Notes under the pieces: generated by a model
What the model saw: the letters and a program-made list of their open reading frames with translations, nothing else
What the model was told of the DNA's origin: nothing
Databases searched by the model: none
Part shown: piece by piece, positions 24,373 through 34,585 of the stretch
Layout: every line of letters starts with the position of its first letter
Position numbering within the stretch: the first letter of the stretch is position 1
Origin: Candidatus Rifleibacteriota bacterium
Lineage (GTDB): Bacteria > Muiribacteriota > Ozemobacteria > Ozemobacterales > Ozemobacteraceae
DNA: 64,000 nucleotides
Direction: 5' to 3'
Assembly: GCA_015233565.1 (NCBI GenBank)
Contig: JADFXM010000010.1
Coordinates: forward strand, 62,001 to 126,000
Program-made: the position numbers and the translations under genes

Positions 24373-27300
24373 CTACTTTCCATTTTGCATTCGATCGAGA
24401 ACCCGGACATCCAGTTTTGTTGCATAAACTTTAAAAGTGCAGTTTATTTGCCGAATATTTGGGGTAGCATTAGCTATAGTCGGATTATTATATGGGTCGT
24501 TTGGCCACCCAACGGCTGTATCTTTTACTTGTGCCACCAAACTAACAGTGTCAGCTTTCCGGAAAAGATAGCGAATAGTGTTTGTTGGCGGAACGACAGA
24601 TGCAAGAGTTGTGTTTCCACTATCAATCAATTGAAAAGTCGTGAGTGTGGGGGACCCAATGTTGTCTGAAAAAGAAGCAGTGAAAAATACCGGAACATCA
24701 GTTTCAAATTCATTTTGAAAAGTGTTGGTTAATAGTCCATTGGTAGTTGGACTGCCTATATTGATTTTGAAGGAAGGATTTATTCCTGCAATATCAGCGG
24801 AATCCCAGTTAATTACCCCGTTATGAATTTCTTCGGTCTGTCCCTGGGCAAGAAAAGTCCAGAGTGCCATGCAACTCTTCGTGAGATTGGTTGGACAATA
24901 ATATTCAAAATCAGGGTTTTTTGCTTCCTTTCCCTGTATAAACAAGTTGGGACGATCATTATCACGAATGACAATCTGTCCCAAAAGATAAGGACTTGTC
25001 GCAAGGGTGCATGATTCCGTCCACTCGATTCCAAATCGAAGATTTTTGTACCCGGGAGAATTATTTGCGTAAGTCAGATCCATTTTTGGGGAATCAACTG
25101 ACTTAATTAAACTGGAAAAATGTTCAAGGTCGCTCACTGGAATATTATACATTCTGTAGGAAAACGCCTTATTGTAAGCAGCAGCAGGAAGCCAGGTTTT
25201 ATTGAAATCTAATGAAGTAAGGTCCAATTGATCAACTTTGAATGTTCCACCATTCTGCTGATTGGGATTCGAACCATATTCATTCCTTAAAGTAACTGCA
25301 GTTGGGGAAGTATCTGTTGAAGAGGGCGGGATTGGCCCTAGTTTGGCGGTATTGTAATTGAATCTGGCATACCGGTTTTTTATCGAATGATTGACTTTGC
25401 AGCGTGGCTCTGAACTGAAATGAAATGGATCGGAATATGTCAGAAGTGAGACATCATCGCTTGCGGTATCATTTCCCATTGGATTGTTGTCCGCAACTAC
25501 AAATTGAAGAGTGGATGGATTTGTTGTGGGTGATGATTCGGCGTTCGCAAGAGTCTCGCCAGTGGTTCCATACAACAGATCATTTGAAAAAAAGAACCCT
25601 TTTACAAAATTTCCTGAAATAAAGGGATCTGGAAATATCAATTGAGGAGGAGTTTCGTCGGTTACTACAATGTCGCATTCGGAATATATATCTATACTCT
25701 TTTGCATTGTCATCTGTTTGTAATCAGTAAAAAGTTCACCTGCAACATATGTAGTTATCGGGATAAAGGTTTGGTACTGGTAACTTCTTCCTCCATTTAC
25801 TTTTACTTTATATGAACGTGGCTGGGAAGGAACTGGTACCAGCGCTTTAACTTGTGCCAAGGAGAGGGTTTCTGATTCAGAAATTATCTGTCCTGTAACA
25901 ATTCCTTCCGTTCCACGAGTTAATGAAGAGGTCCAGGTGAATTTGGGTTTATCCATCCATTGAAGTGATCCTGTTACCATCCTTGGGTCTTGGGGATCGG
26001 GTGGGTTTGTTGAAAGTATCATTTGTATTCGATCGTATGCTGGTCCCTTGGAAGAATTATAATCGCATTCACGCAATTTAATTGACCAATCCGATACTTT
26101 TTCGGGAATTACAAATTTTGCTCCGGGGGGAAATTGGTTTGTCAGCGAACATTGAGGGGTCGCGGCATCAGTAGGGCGAATTGGGCGATAGTCATAAGTC
26201 CCGGCTGGACTGGTAGGTCTTCCGCTCATTATTACACACCAACCACCAGGAAAGTTAACCGGTGGAACCTGTTTGATTTTTATTATTCCCCAGGAATAAC
26301 TTGCTGCATCCTCCCCTTGGCCGGTCATTACGTCTGAAAGAACGGTTTCTTTTTTGTCAGATAATGATCCTAAGGGAAGCTTATCGTAATCGTAAAATTG
26401 GAATGAAACTTTTACGCCGATTCTATATTCTCCTCCACCCAATTTAACCGGAAGCAAATAGTTTTGACTTGGAGAATTCGCTGCTTCCAAATCCAGGATT
26501 GTTTTGGCAGTAACGTTTCCGTACAAGTCTTTTGTTTGAATAACTTTCCAAAAATAATTTACTGAGCTTTTTTTGGTTGTCGACGGAAAGTCGCCTATGC
26601 GCCCGTTTCCGTTTTGGTCTGCGTGAGTTGAACCAACGTTGACTCCGTTAATGTCAAAGTACGGAGCATTTTCAACTGCGAAAATATAAGTATCCGTGTC
26701 TTTAAAAAAACCATCAGTATCCGGGGTCGCCTTTTGAAGGCCGCTTGAGGTAGAAATCAGCGGGCCATTAATATCGGTAATGGCATTTTTTTGACTGACT
26801 TGGGGTGGCGTAGAAGAATTGATGACGGCTAGTTCGGTTCTATAGGCTGTTGTAACAACCGGCCCATATTGAGTTGAAGAATTCAGCCAGACCCAACTGG
26901 AAAGAATTGTTGGAGTGTTAGTCTTGAAATCTCGGTAAAATGTGTTGGTTCCAAGTAAAATTTTTCCCGGAACGTCTGTAAACACCTTTGAATAATAATC
27001 CCGTTTGCTTACAGCTTTATAGACATTTTGATTAAAATATGCCCGATATGTTACATTTCCATAGTAATCAACCTGTTTAACATAGGAAGAAGCGTCTTTG
27101 GGTTGGAAAGAATCGGGTGGATTGTCAGGTTCACATTTAGTTTTAACAAGAAATAAGTTGCCGAAACCATCAGCTTTGATCGAATCCGGAACGACTGCTC
27201 CATCGTAAACTATAATCTGTTCAGGAATTGATGGGGTATTGGAAATTTCATCCCGGACAAACTTGTACACTTTTTTTTGACTCTTATCGAGGGCATAGAC

Positions 27301-28431
27301 AATTCCACCGGTTAACCACCATTGATCAGAAACGGCTACATCATCCAATTGATTGATCGTAAAAGGGGCATTGGCGTCCTTGAGCCACTGATTGATTATA
27401 TCCTTGCCGATCGTATATACAAAATCGCTTGTAGAATCTCTTGAACTTATACCGATTGATTTAGTTGTAAGATTTTGTGGGTCACCGACTATCTTGGAAT
27501 TGGAATTTGTGCCCAATAAAAGATAAGTTGTTTTGGAAGGCTCACGACGATACAAATAAGCATTGTTTAAGCGGGTTGAATAAACGCAGGAAACATATGG
27601 CATCTCAGAACCCGGAAGCGGAATCCCTGATTGCGCACGTGAACAGCCGTCGGGACATTCATGAATCTCATCCATTGTGGATTGTTGAGCGGTAATAACG
27701 GTTGCTACGGATTGTTGGTCAGTGGGGCCAATTCCTTTGTTAACATAATAATTATAAAGATCTATGAGGCGATATTTTGCCTGAATGTTCTCTCGAACAA
27801 CCCAATGTGTCCATCCTCCGTAATAGGAAGTATAGTCCCGAACGCGAATAAAACTATGATAATATTTTCCGACTGGTATCAGGCAGTTTCCTGTAATACT
27901 TGGGTCAGGAGTTGGAAGCCAAAAACAAGGATAATCTCCGTCATATCCGTAAATTCCCATCATATAGTTTGATGTTACAAAATCGGTTTTTCCGTGAGGT
28001 CCAATTCCTGTGGCCGATTTGTAGGTGCTTCCACAATGATAATACGTTATGATTTTTTCATCAGTTCTTTCTCCGGGGTAACCAACTTTGGCTCCCTTCC
28101 AATCAACTGTATTGACCTGCCTTGAAATGTTTCCTGTCACAGGAGTCCATCCGGTATCCTGTCCGGCAAAAGTGTACAGATACTTTTGACAAGCGCTTCC
28201 ATCCCAGACTTGGTTGGCTGTAATTCCATACGCATCCAGTGGATCATATAACCGCGTAACTGTTCCACCGGTGAGGTTGTTCAGAGCATACACGCCGCGA
28301 TAGGGGCCATCCCCGATCAACATGTAGCAATCCCCATTTTGTTCATAAAAAGGGTGAAGCGCCAGAGTTGGACCGGCCATTAACATACATCCCAAAAGTA
28401 GCCACCACACTGCGTTCACTATTCTTTTCAT
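24373..28431 (-). CDS. Very large secreted protein of unknown function
   Basis: 1352 residues from the ATG at 28431, which has GGAGGAAAC directly upstream; a frame start at 28467 is less likely. Signal peptide at about 1-24 (LLLGCMLMAGPTLA-LHP). The chain is rich in Tyr, Asn, Pro, Thr and Asp with short beta-like stretches and turns. Parts such as GYPGERTDEKIITYYHCGS, IVYALDKSQKKVYKF and VVDQDGxx-like blocks recall surface propeller or Ig-like proteins, but I cannot assign a domain. It follows the two Skp-like genes in the same direction (72-bp gap), suggesting one transcription unit and an envelope role. Confidence 0.75.
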   Translation of the reverse strand: MKRIVNAVWWLLLGCMLMAGPTLALHPFYEQNGDCYMLIGDGPYRGVYALNNLTGGTVTRLYDPLDAYGITANQVWDGSACQKYLYTFAGQDTGWTPVTGNISRQVNTVDWKGAKVGYPGERTDEKIITYYHCGSTYKSATGIGPHGKTDFVTSNYMMGIYGYDGDYPCFWLPTPDPSITGNCLIPVGKYYHSFIRVRDYTSYYGGWTHWVVRENIQAKYRLIDLYNYYVNKGIGPTDQQSVATVITAQQSTMDEIHECPDGCSRAQSGIPLPGSEMPYVSCVYSTRLNNAYLYRREPSKTTYLLLGTNSNSKIVGDPQNLTTKSIGISSRDSTSDFVYTIGKDIINQWLKDANAPFTINQLDDVAVSDQWWLTGGIVYALDKSQKKVYKFVRDEISNTPSIPEQIIVYDGAVVPDSIKADGFGNLFLVKTKCEPDNPPDSFQPKDASSYVKQVDYYGNVTYRAYFNQNVYKAVSKRDYYSKVFTDVPGKILLGTNTFYRDFKTNTPTILSSWVWLNSSTQYGPVVTTAYRTELAVINSSTPPQVSQKNAITDINGPLISTSSGLQKATPDTDGFFKDTDTYIFAVENAPYFDINGVNVGSTHADQNGNGRIGDFPSTTKKSSVNYFWKVIQTKDLYGNVTAKTILDLEAANSPSQNYLLPVKLGGGEYRIGVKVSFQFYDYDKLPLGSLSDKKETVLSDVMTGQGEDAASYSWGIIKIKQVPPVNFPGGWCVIMSGRPTSPAGTYDYRPIRPTDAATPQCSLTNQFPPGAKFVIPEKVSDWSIKLRECDYNSSKGPAYDRIQMILSTNPPDPQDPRMVTGSLQWMDKPKFTWTSSLTRGTEGIVTGQIISESETLSLAQVKALVPVPSQPRSYKVKVNGGRSYQYQTFIPITTYVAGELFTDYKQMTMQKSIDIYSECDIVVTDETPPQLIFPDPFISGNFVKGFFFSNDLLYGTTGETLANAESSPTTNPSTLQFVVADNNPMGNDTASDDVSLLTYSDPFHFSSEPRCKVNHSIKNRYARFNYNTAKLGPIPPSSTDTSPTAVTLRNEYGSNPNQQNGGTFKVDQLDLTSLDFNKTWLPAAAYNKAFSYRMYNIPVSDLEHFSSLIKSVDSPKMDLTYANNSPGYKNLRFGIEWTESCTLATSPYLLGQIVIRDNDRPNLFIQGKEAKNPDFEYYCPTNLTKSCMALWTFLAQGQTEEIHNGVINWDSADIAGINPSFKINIGSPTTNGLLTNTFQNEFETDVPVFFTASFSDNIGSPTLTTFQLIDSGNTTLASVVPPTNTIRYLFRKADTVSLVAQVKDTAVGWPNDPYNNPTIANATPNIRQINCTFKVYATKLDVRVLDRMQNGK

Positions 28432-28502
28432 GTTTCCTCCAAAATTATATTTGTTGTCGTTCCGCACATCGTTATTTTCAATTTTTTAAAGCTATTTTTT
28501 GT

Positions 28503-29654
28503 TTATTTTTCCGTAGAGGGGGGTGGGGAGGCCATTGGAGATTGAGGGATGGCAGAGCGGTTTATCGCTTGTGAAAGGTATTCCTGTAGTACATTGATCA
28601 GAGCATTTTTTACTTCAACCGGGATTTGGTATTTTTCAAAAATTTTCCGGGCAACTAGTGGTGTTAAGTCATAGCCCCCCATGAGGAAAATATTTCCTGG
28701 GGAAAAATGTGCTATGTTGGATGTAAGATAGGGATTAAAATCAAGATATTGTCGGAAATTATCAAGTTTTTCCTGCATTAATCTTGGAACGACATGACTT
28801 TGATAATCCACTGGAGGGCCTCCAGCTACCGGAATTTGTTGTTTTTTTGAAGGGATATCCCAATTTGTAAATGAATGAAAAAGACTGCAGGATAGATTTT
28901 CAAATGAGTCAGGTTGCGATGGAATGGTACAAATATCATTTGAAAGTTTTATTGTGGGTTCTGAAAAGGAAGTATCAAGGACAGTGGAAATGCCTGATTC
29001 TTGCGCTGTCTGCGACAAAATTGCCGATAACTCAGTTCGAATGTTTTTTACTACTTCATTTGTCTCAGGAGTTGTAAGATAAATTGGCGAATAAGCACTT
29101 TCCTGAGCGTTTTGGAGTTCAACCTGTACCTGTTGTAGTTGAATATCAATCGCAGCTATTTTCTGAGCTATTTTCTGTTCTAAAAGTACTGCCTCTTTAA
29201 TATTATTTTTTTGAGGTCCACTGGACGATGCTCCGGGGTTGATCGAGATGGTTGCTGTACCTGGTGAGGGGCTTCCGGAGGCTGGAGAAGAAAAGTCGTA
29301 AACATCAATTTGTTCAGAAGGGGATTGAGGTTGCAACGCTCCATTCGCCTCTTCGATTATCCTGCTGCGAATGTCATACCGATTCTTAATCAATCTGGAT
29401 TGTTTGTCGAGAAGGTTTTTTATAACCGGTTGAGAAGTTTCCCATGCCTGATTCATTTCACGCTGGATTTCCTGTCTGTTCTTTTGAGGTGTGGAATCCC
29501 GGAAAAAACGCCCCATTACATAATCAAATCGTGACATTTGCGGGTGGAGAACCATGAGTAGGCGCATGTTGACAATCGCCCAACCTCCCGTCTGTGACGC
29601 AAAAATGGATTGACAAAAAATCAATAGAATAAATAATGTAATTAACTTTTTCAT
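28503..29654 (-). CDS. Secreted Skp/OmpH-like protein 1
   Basis: 383 residues with signal peptide (cleavage near IFA-SQ). It begins GWAIVNMRLLMVLHPQM, like the first strand of Skp/OmpH periplasmic chaperones, followed by long charged helices (QREMNQAWE...KNLLDKQSRLIKNRYDIRS and VLLEQKIAQKIAAIDIQLQQVQVELQNAQ) and a return strand (SGISTVLDTSF). The C-terminal 150 residues and Pro/Ser insertions are extra. Its start overlaps the upstream gene's stop (ATGA). It shares layout with that gene. Assignment rests on fold-like pattern, not strong motifs. Confidence 0.65.
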   Translation of the reverse strand: MKKLITLFILLIFCQSIFASQTGGWAIVNMRLLMVLHPQMSRFDYVMGRFFRDSTPQKNRQEIQREMNQAWETSQPVIKNLLDKQSRLIKNRYDIRSRIIEEANGALQPQSPSEQIDVYDFSSPASGSPSPGTATISINPGASSSGPQKNNIKEAVLLEQKIAQKIAAIDIQLQQVQVELQNAQESAYSPIYLTTPETNEVVKNIRTELSAILSQTAQESGISTVLDTSFSEPTIKLSNDICTIPSQPDSFENLSCSLFHSFTNWDIPSKKQQIPVAGGPPVDYQSHVVPRLMQEKLDNFRQYLDFNPYLTSNIAHFSPGNIFLMGGYDLTPLVARKIFEKYQIPVEVKNALINVLQEYLSQAINRSAIPQSPMASPPPSTEK

Positions 29655-30430
29655 TGAACGGTTCCTTGTTGTGATATAAGTTTTGCTGCTTCCTTCCGAA
29701 GATCTTTTCCTCCGAATGGTACAGGAGAAAACCTGTTAAATTCGCGTTTTGTCCAGTAATTTCCCGCTTCCTGAATCCATGGGAGAACTGTTTCTTTTTG
29801 CGGGGATTTTCTTGACCAGAGTAAAAAATGAAGATTTTGGCTTAGTAAATCCTGTTTTGGTGCTGGAAGATCTTCGGGGAGTAATGGAATCAGCGAGGAA
29901 ATATCAAGAACAGGAATCATGCTGTTTTTTCGACTCAACTCCTGAAGAACTGTTTTGATGTCTTGGGAGATTTTTAGAACTTGGGGAATAATAGAGGAGT
30001 ATGGCGTCATCCCGGGGCTTCCTGGAACCCCTATCGCTTCTGAAGACCTTTCGTCGAGCATTTTTAATCGATTTTCAAAAAAGGATTTTTCGGCAAAAAA
30101 TTTCTTTTCCAAGAGCAATTTGTCAGAGGAATTTGCTTTTTCAAATTTTTTTGAATAATCGGCCACCAAACCGGAAAGTTTTATTCTAATCTCTCCCATT
30201 TCTTCTTTCAGCTCTGCAACTCCTGATGCACCACCAGTTACTGGTTCAGAGGAGGTTCCTTTAAAACGATGGGTTTCGGGATCAAATTTTTGTGTCAATG
30301 GATGGGCAAGAATCATTAGTCTCGAATCAATCACCAACACAGATTGTGCTGGTAATTCGGAAGCGAGAAAAATAAAGGAGAAAAAAAACATCATTTTTAA
30401 AAATAGTCTATCAGCCAACTGGAAAAACAT
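29651..30430 (-). CDS. Secreted Skp/OmpH-like protein 2
   Basis: 259 residues, same plan as the gene it overlaps: signal peptide (cleavage near LPA-QS), opening strand SVLVIDSRLMILAHPLT, charged coiled-coil stretch (about 65-130) and a return strand MIPVLDISSL. AAGGA lies 9 bases before the ATG at 30430. Together with its partner and the 1352-residue protein it forms a probable operon. A role as a periplasmic holdase for a large exported protein is possible but inferred from gene order. Confidence 0.62.
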   Translation of the reverse strand: MFFQLADRLFLKMMFFFSFIFLASELPAQSVLVIDSRLMILAHPLTQKFDPETHRFKGTSSEPVTGGASGVAELKEEMGEIRIKLSGLVADYSKKFEKANSSDKLLLEKKFFAEKSFFENRLKMLDERSSEAIGVPGSPGMTPYSSIIPQVLKISQDIKTVLQELSRKNSMIPVLDISSLIPLLPEDLPAPKQDLLSQNLHFLLWSRKSPQKETVLPWIQEAGNYWTKREFNRFSPVPFGGKDLRKEAAKLISQQGTVQ

Positions 30431-30721
30431 TTAAATTATTCCTTCAAAAATTTTTAATTTATTTAAAATAAAAAAAAGGCTTTCTTGGAGTAGCCATTTT
30501 CTTTAATGCAAAAAATAAAACTATTATTCTTGTGTGATGAAAACTCGTTAAACTGGCGATGAGGTCATTTCGGTTGCATGAGTTCAAGAGCGGCTCAGAT
30601 ATCAAGATACTTTTCTGTAAAGTAATTCAATTTTGGCATAGCATCTAATATTTATGAATAATTACTAATTGGCAAAAATTGTAAAATTTTTTACTCTAAT
30701 ACCATTTTATCACAAAAAATA

Positions 30722-31513
30722 TTATGGAGAAAAAGTTTTTACACTAAAATCAGCAGCAATAAGTTTTGCCAAAATTTTTTCGCTGAGTAATGCTTGGGGA
30801 GGTTGATCACCTACCCGGCGTCCTAGTTGAACGGCAACTTCAATTCCTTTTTTCCCATCTGCAAAAAGAATCTGATTTATCGAAAGAGATTCAACATCTG
30901 AAAGGGAAACCGTAAAATTAATGTCACTTCCGTCTTCATCAAACCCTCCAGCGGGAAAAATAAAAGCCGTCGGCATCAGAAGAAGACTTCGATTGCCAGT
31001 GCGTACCAGAGTAAGAGTTCGGTTGGAGGTGGTTAGACTTACACCAGACCATTTTCCACGAACTTCGGAAGTATTTAGTAATGGGTTGGCTGCTCGATAG
31101 GGTTTGACGATTGAGGCGAAAATTGCAATTTTATCCATATTGCAATCAGCAGAAGTGTTATTCCACCTTTGATTGATGAACAAATCCAATGTCTGAGAAG
31201 AAATCCCTTCAGGGCGGATTGTTGTGGCGTAATTTGCTTTTTCAAGATTTTCTCGCAGCCTGCTGAGAAAAAGTTGGGTGTTTTTTTGAGTTGAAATTCG
31301 CCAGGTTCCAGTATTGAAAGAGTTTGTACTACTCCTGAACATTACTAATACTGCAACCATTACCATCAAAAATATGGAAGCAGCGATTGTTATCTCCATT
31401 ATTGTAAAGCCTGAAACCATTTTACCATTTCTTAACTTGTACTGAAGAAAAAAAATAATCCTCACTGGTAGAGTCGGAATAACTGGTTGGCTAGGTAAAG
31501 TGGGTATCTTCAT
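30722..31513 (-). CDS. PilW/GspJ-like minor pseudopilin
   Basis: 263 residues. A long leader ends GKMVSG, then FTIMEITIAASIFLMVMVAVLV with Glu at +5, a canonical prepilin site. The globular part ends in a strand-rich region (VESLSINQILFADGKKGIEVAV) like GspJ/PilW. The start overlaps the previous stop (ATGA), supporting 31513, though the ATG just before VSG is also possible. Last of three coupled genes. Confidence 0.78.
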   Translation of the reverse strand: MKIPTLPSQPVIPTLPVRIIFFLQYKLRNGKMVSGFTIMEITIAASIFLMVMVAVLVMFRSSTNSFNTGTWRISTQKNTQLFLSRLRENLEKANYATTIRPEGISSQTLDLFINQRWNNTSADCNMDKIAIFASIVKPYRAANPLLNTSEVRGKWSGVSLTTSNRTLTLVRTGNRSLLLMPTAFIFPAGGFDEDGSDINFTVSLSDVESLSINQILFADGKKGIEVAVQLGRRVGDQPPQALLSEKILAKLIAADFSVKTFSP

Positions 31514-32040
31514 AATATCCTGGTTCGACTTGCTTCGACTAATGTTTGGTATGATTGTTGAAAACCGTTTGGAATCTCATTTGTTGGATTCATTTTTACT
31601 GTGACTGTTATTAATAAACCATCAGAATTGTAAGCTTTTGTATTTGTTAATTCGTATGTCGTGGAATACATGGATATAGGGATGCCACTGGAGAGTGTTG
31701 CATTGTTTTGAAGTACTGGATTTAAGCTTTCTTGGTGAAAGACCTGCAATGGAGTAGGTGCGGGTTTGGGAGGAACATTTTTTGGGTCCTTTTTGCTCGC
31801 AACATCATAAAGATAGGCATGGTAAAAATCAGCAGGGAATTTCTTGAATTTTAATAAAGCTATTTTTGAAATTCCCTGTGCGAAAAAATCTGCTTGAATT
31901 CGTTCAAGATGAATCGGATTATTCTTTTTGTAATTGCTGAAGGATTGAATATAGCTAGTCCCTAAAATGAGTATTACCATCGAAAACGTAAGTACTACCA
32001 CCAGTGCCATTCCATGTTTTGTAAAAGATTTCAAAATCAA
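31510..32040 (-). CDS. PilX/GspK-like minor pseudopilin
   Basis: 176 residues. The start is probably TTG at 32040 overlapping the upstream stop (TTGA). N-terminus HGMALVVVLTFSMVILILGTSY is a prepilin-type helix without Glu at +5, then ADFFAQGISKIALLKF as in PilX proteins. Middle gene of the operon. Confidence 0.7.
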   Translation of the reverse strand: MILKSFTKHGMALVVVLTFSMVILILGTSYIQSFSNYKKNNPIHLERIQADFFAQGISKIALLKFKKFPADFYHAYLYDVASKKDPKNVPPKPAPTPLQVFHQESLNPVLQNNATLSSGIPISMYSTTYELTNTKAYNSDGLLITVTVKMNPTNEIPNGFQQSYQTLVEASRTRIL

Positions 32041-32618
32041 TTCTCCAAATCTACAATATAAGTGAATGCATTCATTAATCGCGGGACTTTAACATATTCT
32101 TCCAACCAGGCTACGGTTATTTCCGCACGTATGATTTTATCTGGGAAATACCCACCAGTAGTAGTTTCTGGAAGGAAAGTCCAGGTTTGGGTTGCTATTG
32201 AAATGTAGTTGGGGTTAGTAATATCTATTGGACTATAACCAAAAGTAATAGGTATTCGTGTGAATTTGAGAGACACCTTTAATAGGTTTTCTCCTGTTCC
32301 GTCATCTCCAAGTTCAATCCCTGGAATAGCTGAAGAGGAAGCGTTAAAAGTTCCGGTAGTTCCTGCGAATGAATTACTTATTGTGCTGTAGGAAAGCTGA
32401 AGAACTTCGTTCATTCTTGATTCAAGAAGTTGCAATGCCCTAACGTTCCTAAAATCTTTTTTGGTTCCCTTGTGACCAAAATTTATTATCCCGCACGCGG
32501 CTAAGACAGCGACTACGAGAATCAAAAATGAAAACATTATTTCAATAAGTGTGAATCCTAAGCGCAAGTCCAGCCATGAAAATGAATGTTTTCGAAAGGG
32601 TTTTTCAAAACGTTGCAT
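32037..32618 (-). CDS. PilV/GspI-like minor pseudopilin
   Basis: 193 residues. Leader LDLRLG then FTLIEIMFSFLILVVAVLAA with Glu at +5. ALQLLESRMNEVLQ is the typical region after the helix in PilV/GspI. First gene of a PilV-PilX-PilW triad with four-base overlaps between genes. The ATG at 32618 lacks a strong ribosome site. Confidence 0.78.
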   Translation of the reverse strand: MQRFEKPFRKHSFSWLDLRLGFTLIEIMFSFLILVVAVLAACGIINFGHKGTKKDFRNVRALQLLESRMNEVLQLSYSTISNSFAGTTGTFNASSSAIPGIELGDDGTGENLLKVSLKFTRIPITFGYSPIDITNPNYISIATQTWTFLPETTTGGYFPDKIIRAEITVAWLEEYVKVPRLMNAFTYIVDLEN

Positions 32619-32810
32619 TATTTTTTCAATTTAATTTCAATTTGTTTTTATCATGGTCTCAACGACATGCAAAAGAATTTTGCCATTTAGAATTCGGGCC
32701 AGAGTAATTTGTCAGAGTGGATTGCTGCGACGAGAATCAGTTGGTCCGAAAAAAATGTTTAGGGAGTATAGTAAATAGTATCACAACTATTTTTTGAAGT
32801 ATAATAATTT

Positions 32811-34130
32811 TTAAAAAGTGAAAGTTTCATCATAAATCCGGTCTTCTGATAAACCGATTGCGTTAAAAGCTTTTCGAAGTCCTATCATCATTCCGGGTGG
32901 TCCGCATTGAAATATTTCGCGTTCATAAATGTCCGGTACAAGTAAAAGAATTTTCTCTTGGTTTAAATGTCCCTTTTCACCAGTCCACTTATTGTCATTA
33001 GTGATTACATAAATCACTTTTGCACGCTTATACTGTGCTAATGAGTCCAATTCGCTTCGGAGTGGTATATTTTCCTGATTTCGGTTCGAATACAATAAAA
33101 TTGTATCTTTGTCCATATTTATAAGCTCTTCAAACAAAGGCCTAATGGGCGTTATTCCGATTCCTCCTGCAATAAGAAGAATTTTTTTCCCAATGACCCG
33201 ATCAGAGGTAAATATCCCGTGAGGGCCATCTACCAAGATTTTGGTTCCGATTGGAAGCTCAGGGATCTTTTTTGTAAAATCGCCAATTTGTCTGACTGTT
33301 AACCTGAGAAATTCGTTATTCTTTGGGAGGGAAAGGGAAAAAGGATGAGATTCCCAACGGAAACCTGGTGCGAAAAACCTTACAATGGCAAATTGCCCGG
33401 TTTTGAAAGAAAAATTCTTCAAATCTCGCCCGGTTAGGTAAACCGACGTTACATCAATTGTTTCCCGAGTAATTCGATCAACTCTGAACTTATGTTTGAA
33501 AAAACAATAAAAAGGCCTTAAAAACCTGAAAGTTAAAAGGAAAAATAGAGCAGTACCGAAGAAAACATACCAGTAAATGCTCAATCCGGATTGTTGTACA
33601 AAATCTTTTCCATTCTCGACTTGATGAGAAAAAGAAAGGGCAATTCCAAAATAAGCCACTAAATGAGACAAATGCCACCTTTCATAGGAAAATTTGGCCC
33701 GCAATGCGTTAATTGAAAATAGGGTGGCGGTTGCAAAGAGAACGAATCCGATCATTGCTCCTTGCAACCCCTCCCAGGATTTCCAAAAATCCTGAAATTG
33801 CTCCATCAGAGTGGAATCTGTATCTCTCGAAAGGCCAAAAGTGATTAGAGTGACATGAAGAATCAAAAAAAACAGGATAACAAAACCAATTGAATGATGA
33901 TATTTTGTCAGTCTATCTAGGCCAAATTTCCCTTCTATGAATTTTGCCCGGCTGATAAAAACAATTTGCCAAAACAATAAAACTGCCGCTGATAATCCGG
34001 CCAGGCGTCCAAAAGCTAGAGATAGAGCTCCCGAATCCAAAGAGGTCAGGCTATTATGATTCATTTTCCAGAAAAACACTGGTACAAAAAATGAAAAAAT
34101 AATAACCAACCAAATTTTCTTTTTATTCAT
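32811..34130 (-). CDS. Ferric-reductase-like transmembrane flavoprotein
   Basis: 439 residues. N-terminal half: six or so membrane helices with the ferric-reductase heme histidines (YHHSIGFVILFFLILHVT and WHLSHLVAYFGIALSFSHQ). C-terminal half: FAD domain with ESHPFSLS (HPFS motif) and NAD(P) domain with LLIAGGIGITPIRPL and FQCGPPGMM. Such proteins move electrons from NAD(P)H through FAD and heme to an outside acceptor such as iron or oxygen. The acceptor is not known here. It appears monocistronic, with a repeat immediately upstream. Confidence 0.87.
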   Translation of the reverse strand: MNKKKIWLVIIFSFFVPVFFWKMNHNSLTSLDSGALSLAFGRLAGLSAAVLLFWQIVFISRAKFIEGKFGLDRLTKYHHSIGFVILFFLILHVTLITFGLSRDTDSTLMEQFQDFWKSWEGLQGAMIGFVLFATATLFSINALRAKFSYERWHLSHLVAYFGIALSFSHQVENGKDFVQQSGLSIYWYVFFGTALFFLLTFRFLRPFYCFFKHKFRVDRITRETIDVTSVYLTGRDLKNFSFKTGQFAIVRFFAPGFRWESHPFSLSLPKNNEFLRLTVRQIGDFTKKIPELPIGTKILVDGPHGIFTSDRVIGKKILLIAGGIGITPIRPLFEELINMDKDTILLYSNRNQENIPLRSELDSLAQYKRAKVIYVITNDNKWTGEKGHLNQEKILLLVPDIYEREIFQCGPPGMMIGLRKAFNAIGLSEDRIYDETFTF

Positions 34131-34135
34131 TTAAA

Positions 34136-34206
34136 TACCAATCCCAAAAAATATGTGCATCACCCCAAGAACATTGATTTGATCTAAATGAAGTTGGATC
34201 TGTATA
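34136..34206. repeat. Element R3, copy 2 (inverted)
   Basis: Reverse-complement partner of 19121-19192. The centre CACCCCAAGAACATTGATTT is identical. Its ends (TACCAATCC and GGATCTGTA) are slightly decayed from the perfect inverted ends of the other copy. Confidence 0.7.
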
Positions 34207-34520
34207 TTTTGCAAGAAAAGAAGGAACTTTCATGAAAATTAGAAGCCCTTACTGGAATGGTTGAAGCATTCCTTTCTGTCAGACCCAACTTCAATTTACG
34301 CAGACCTGAAGCACGAAATAGATCGGATGAACGAAATAATTGAAATTGGTATAAGATACAACTTTTCAACTTTCATTAGCCACATCAAACCAAACTCGAC
34401 TTTTGTCAACCTGGCATTTCTTAACAATGATACGTACCATTGTTTAAACCGAAGTTCCAAGTCTAAAATGGCATAAAGCGCAAGTAGGATAATTGTTTGA
34501 GCCTATTTTTCCTAAAAAAA

Positions 34521-34585
34521 CCTGTCCATGTAATACCTTGAAGATCATGATCCCAAGAGAATATCCAAAAGTTCACATGGACAGG
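34521..34585. terminator. Bidirectional hairpin terminator with long loop
   Basis: CCTGTCCATGT (34521-34531) and ACATGGACAGG (34575-34585) form a perfect 11-bp stem with a 43-base loop. A-rich before and T-rich after on both strands (seven T on the minus strand). It ends the exported-rubrerythrin transcript about 140 bases past the stop. Confidence 0.65.

Noticed and set aside
34261..34476. 71-codon plus-strand small gene
   Set aside because: No ribosome site and no motif; the region varies in composition like non-coding sequence.
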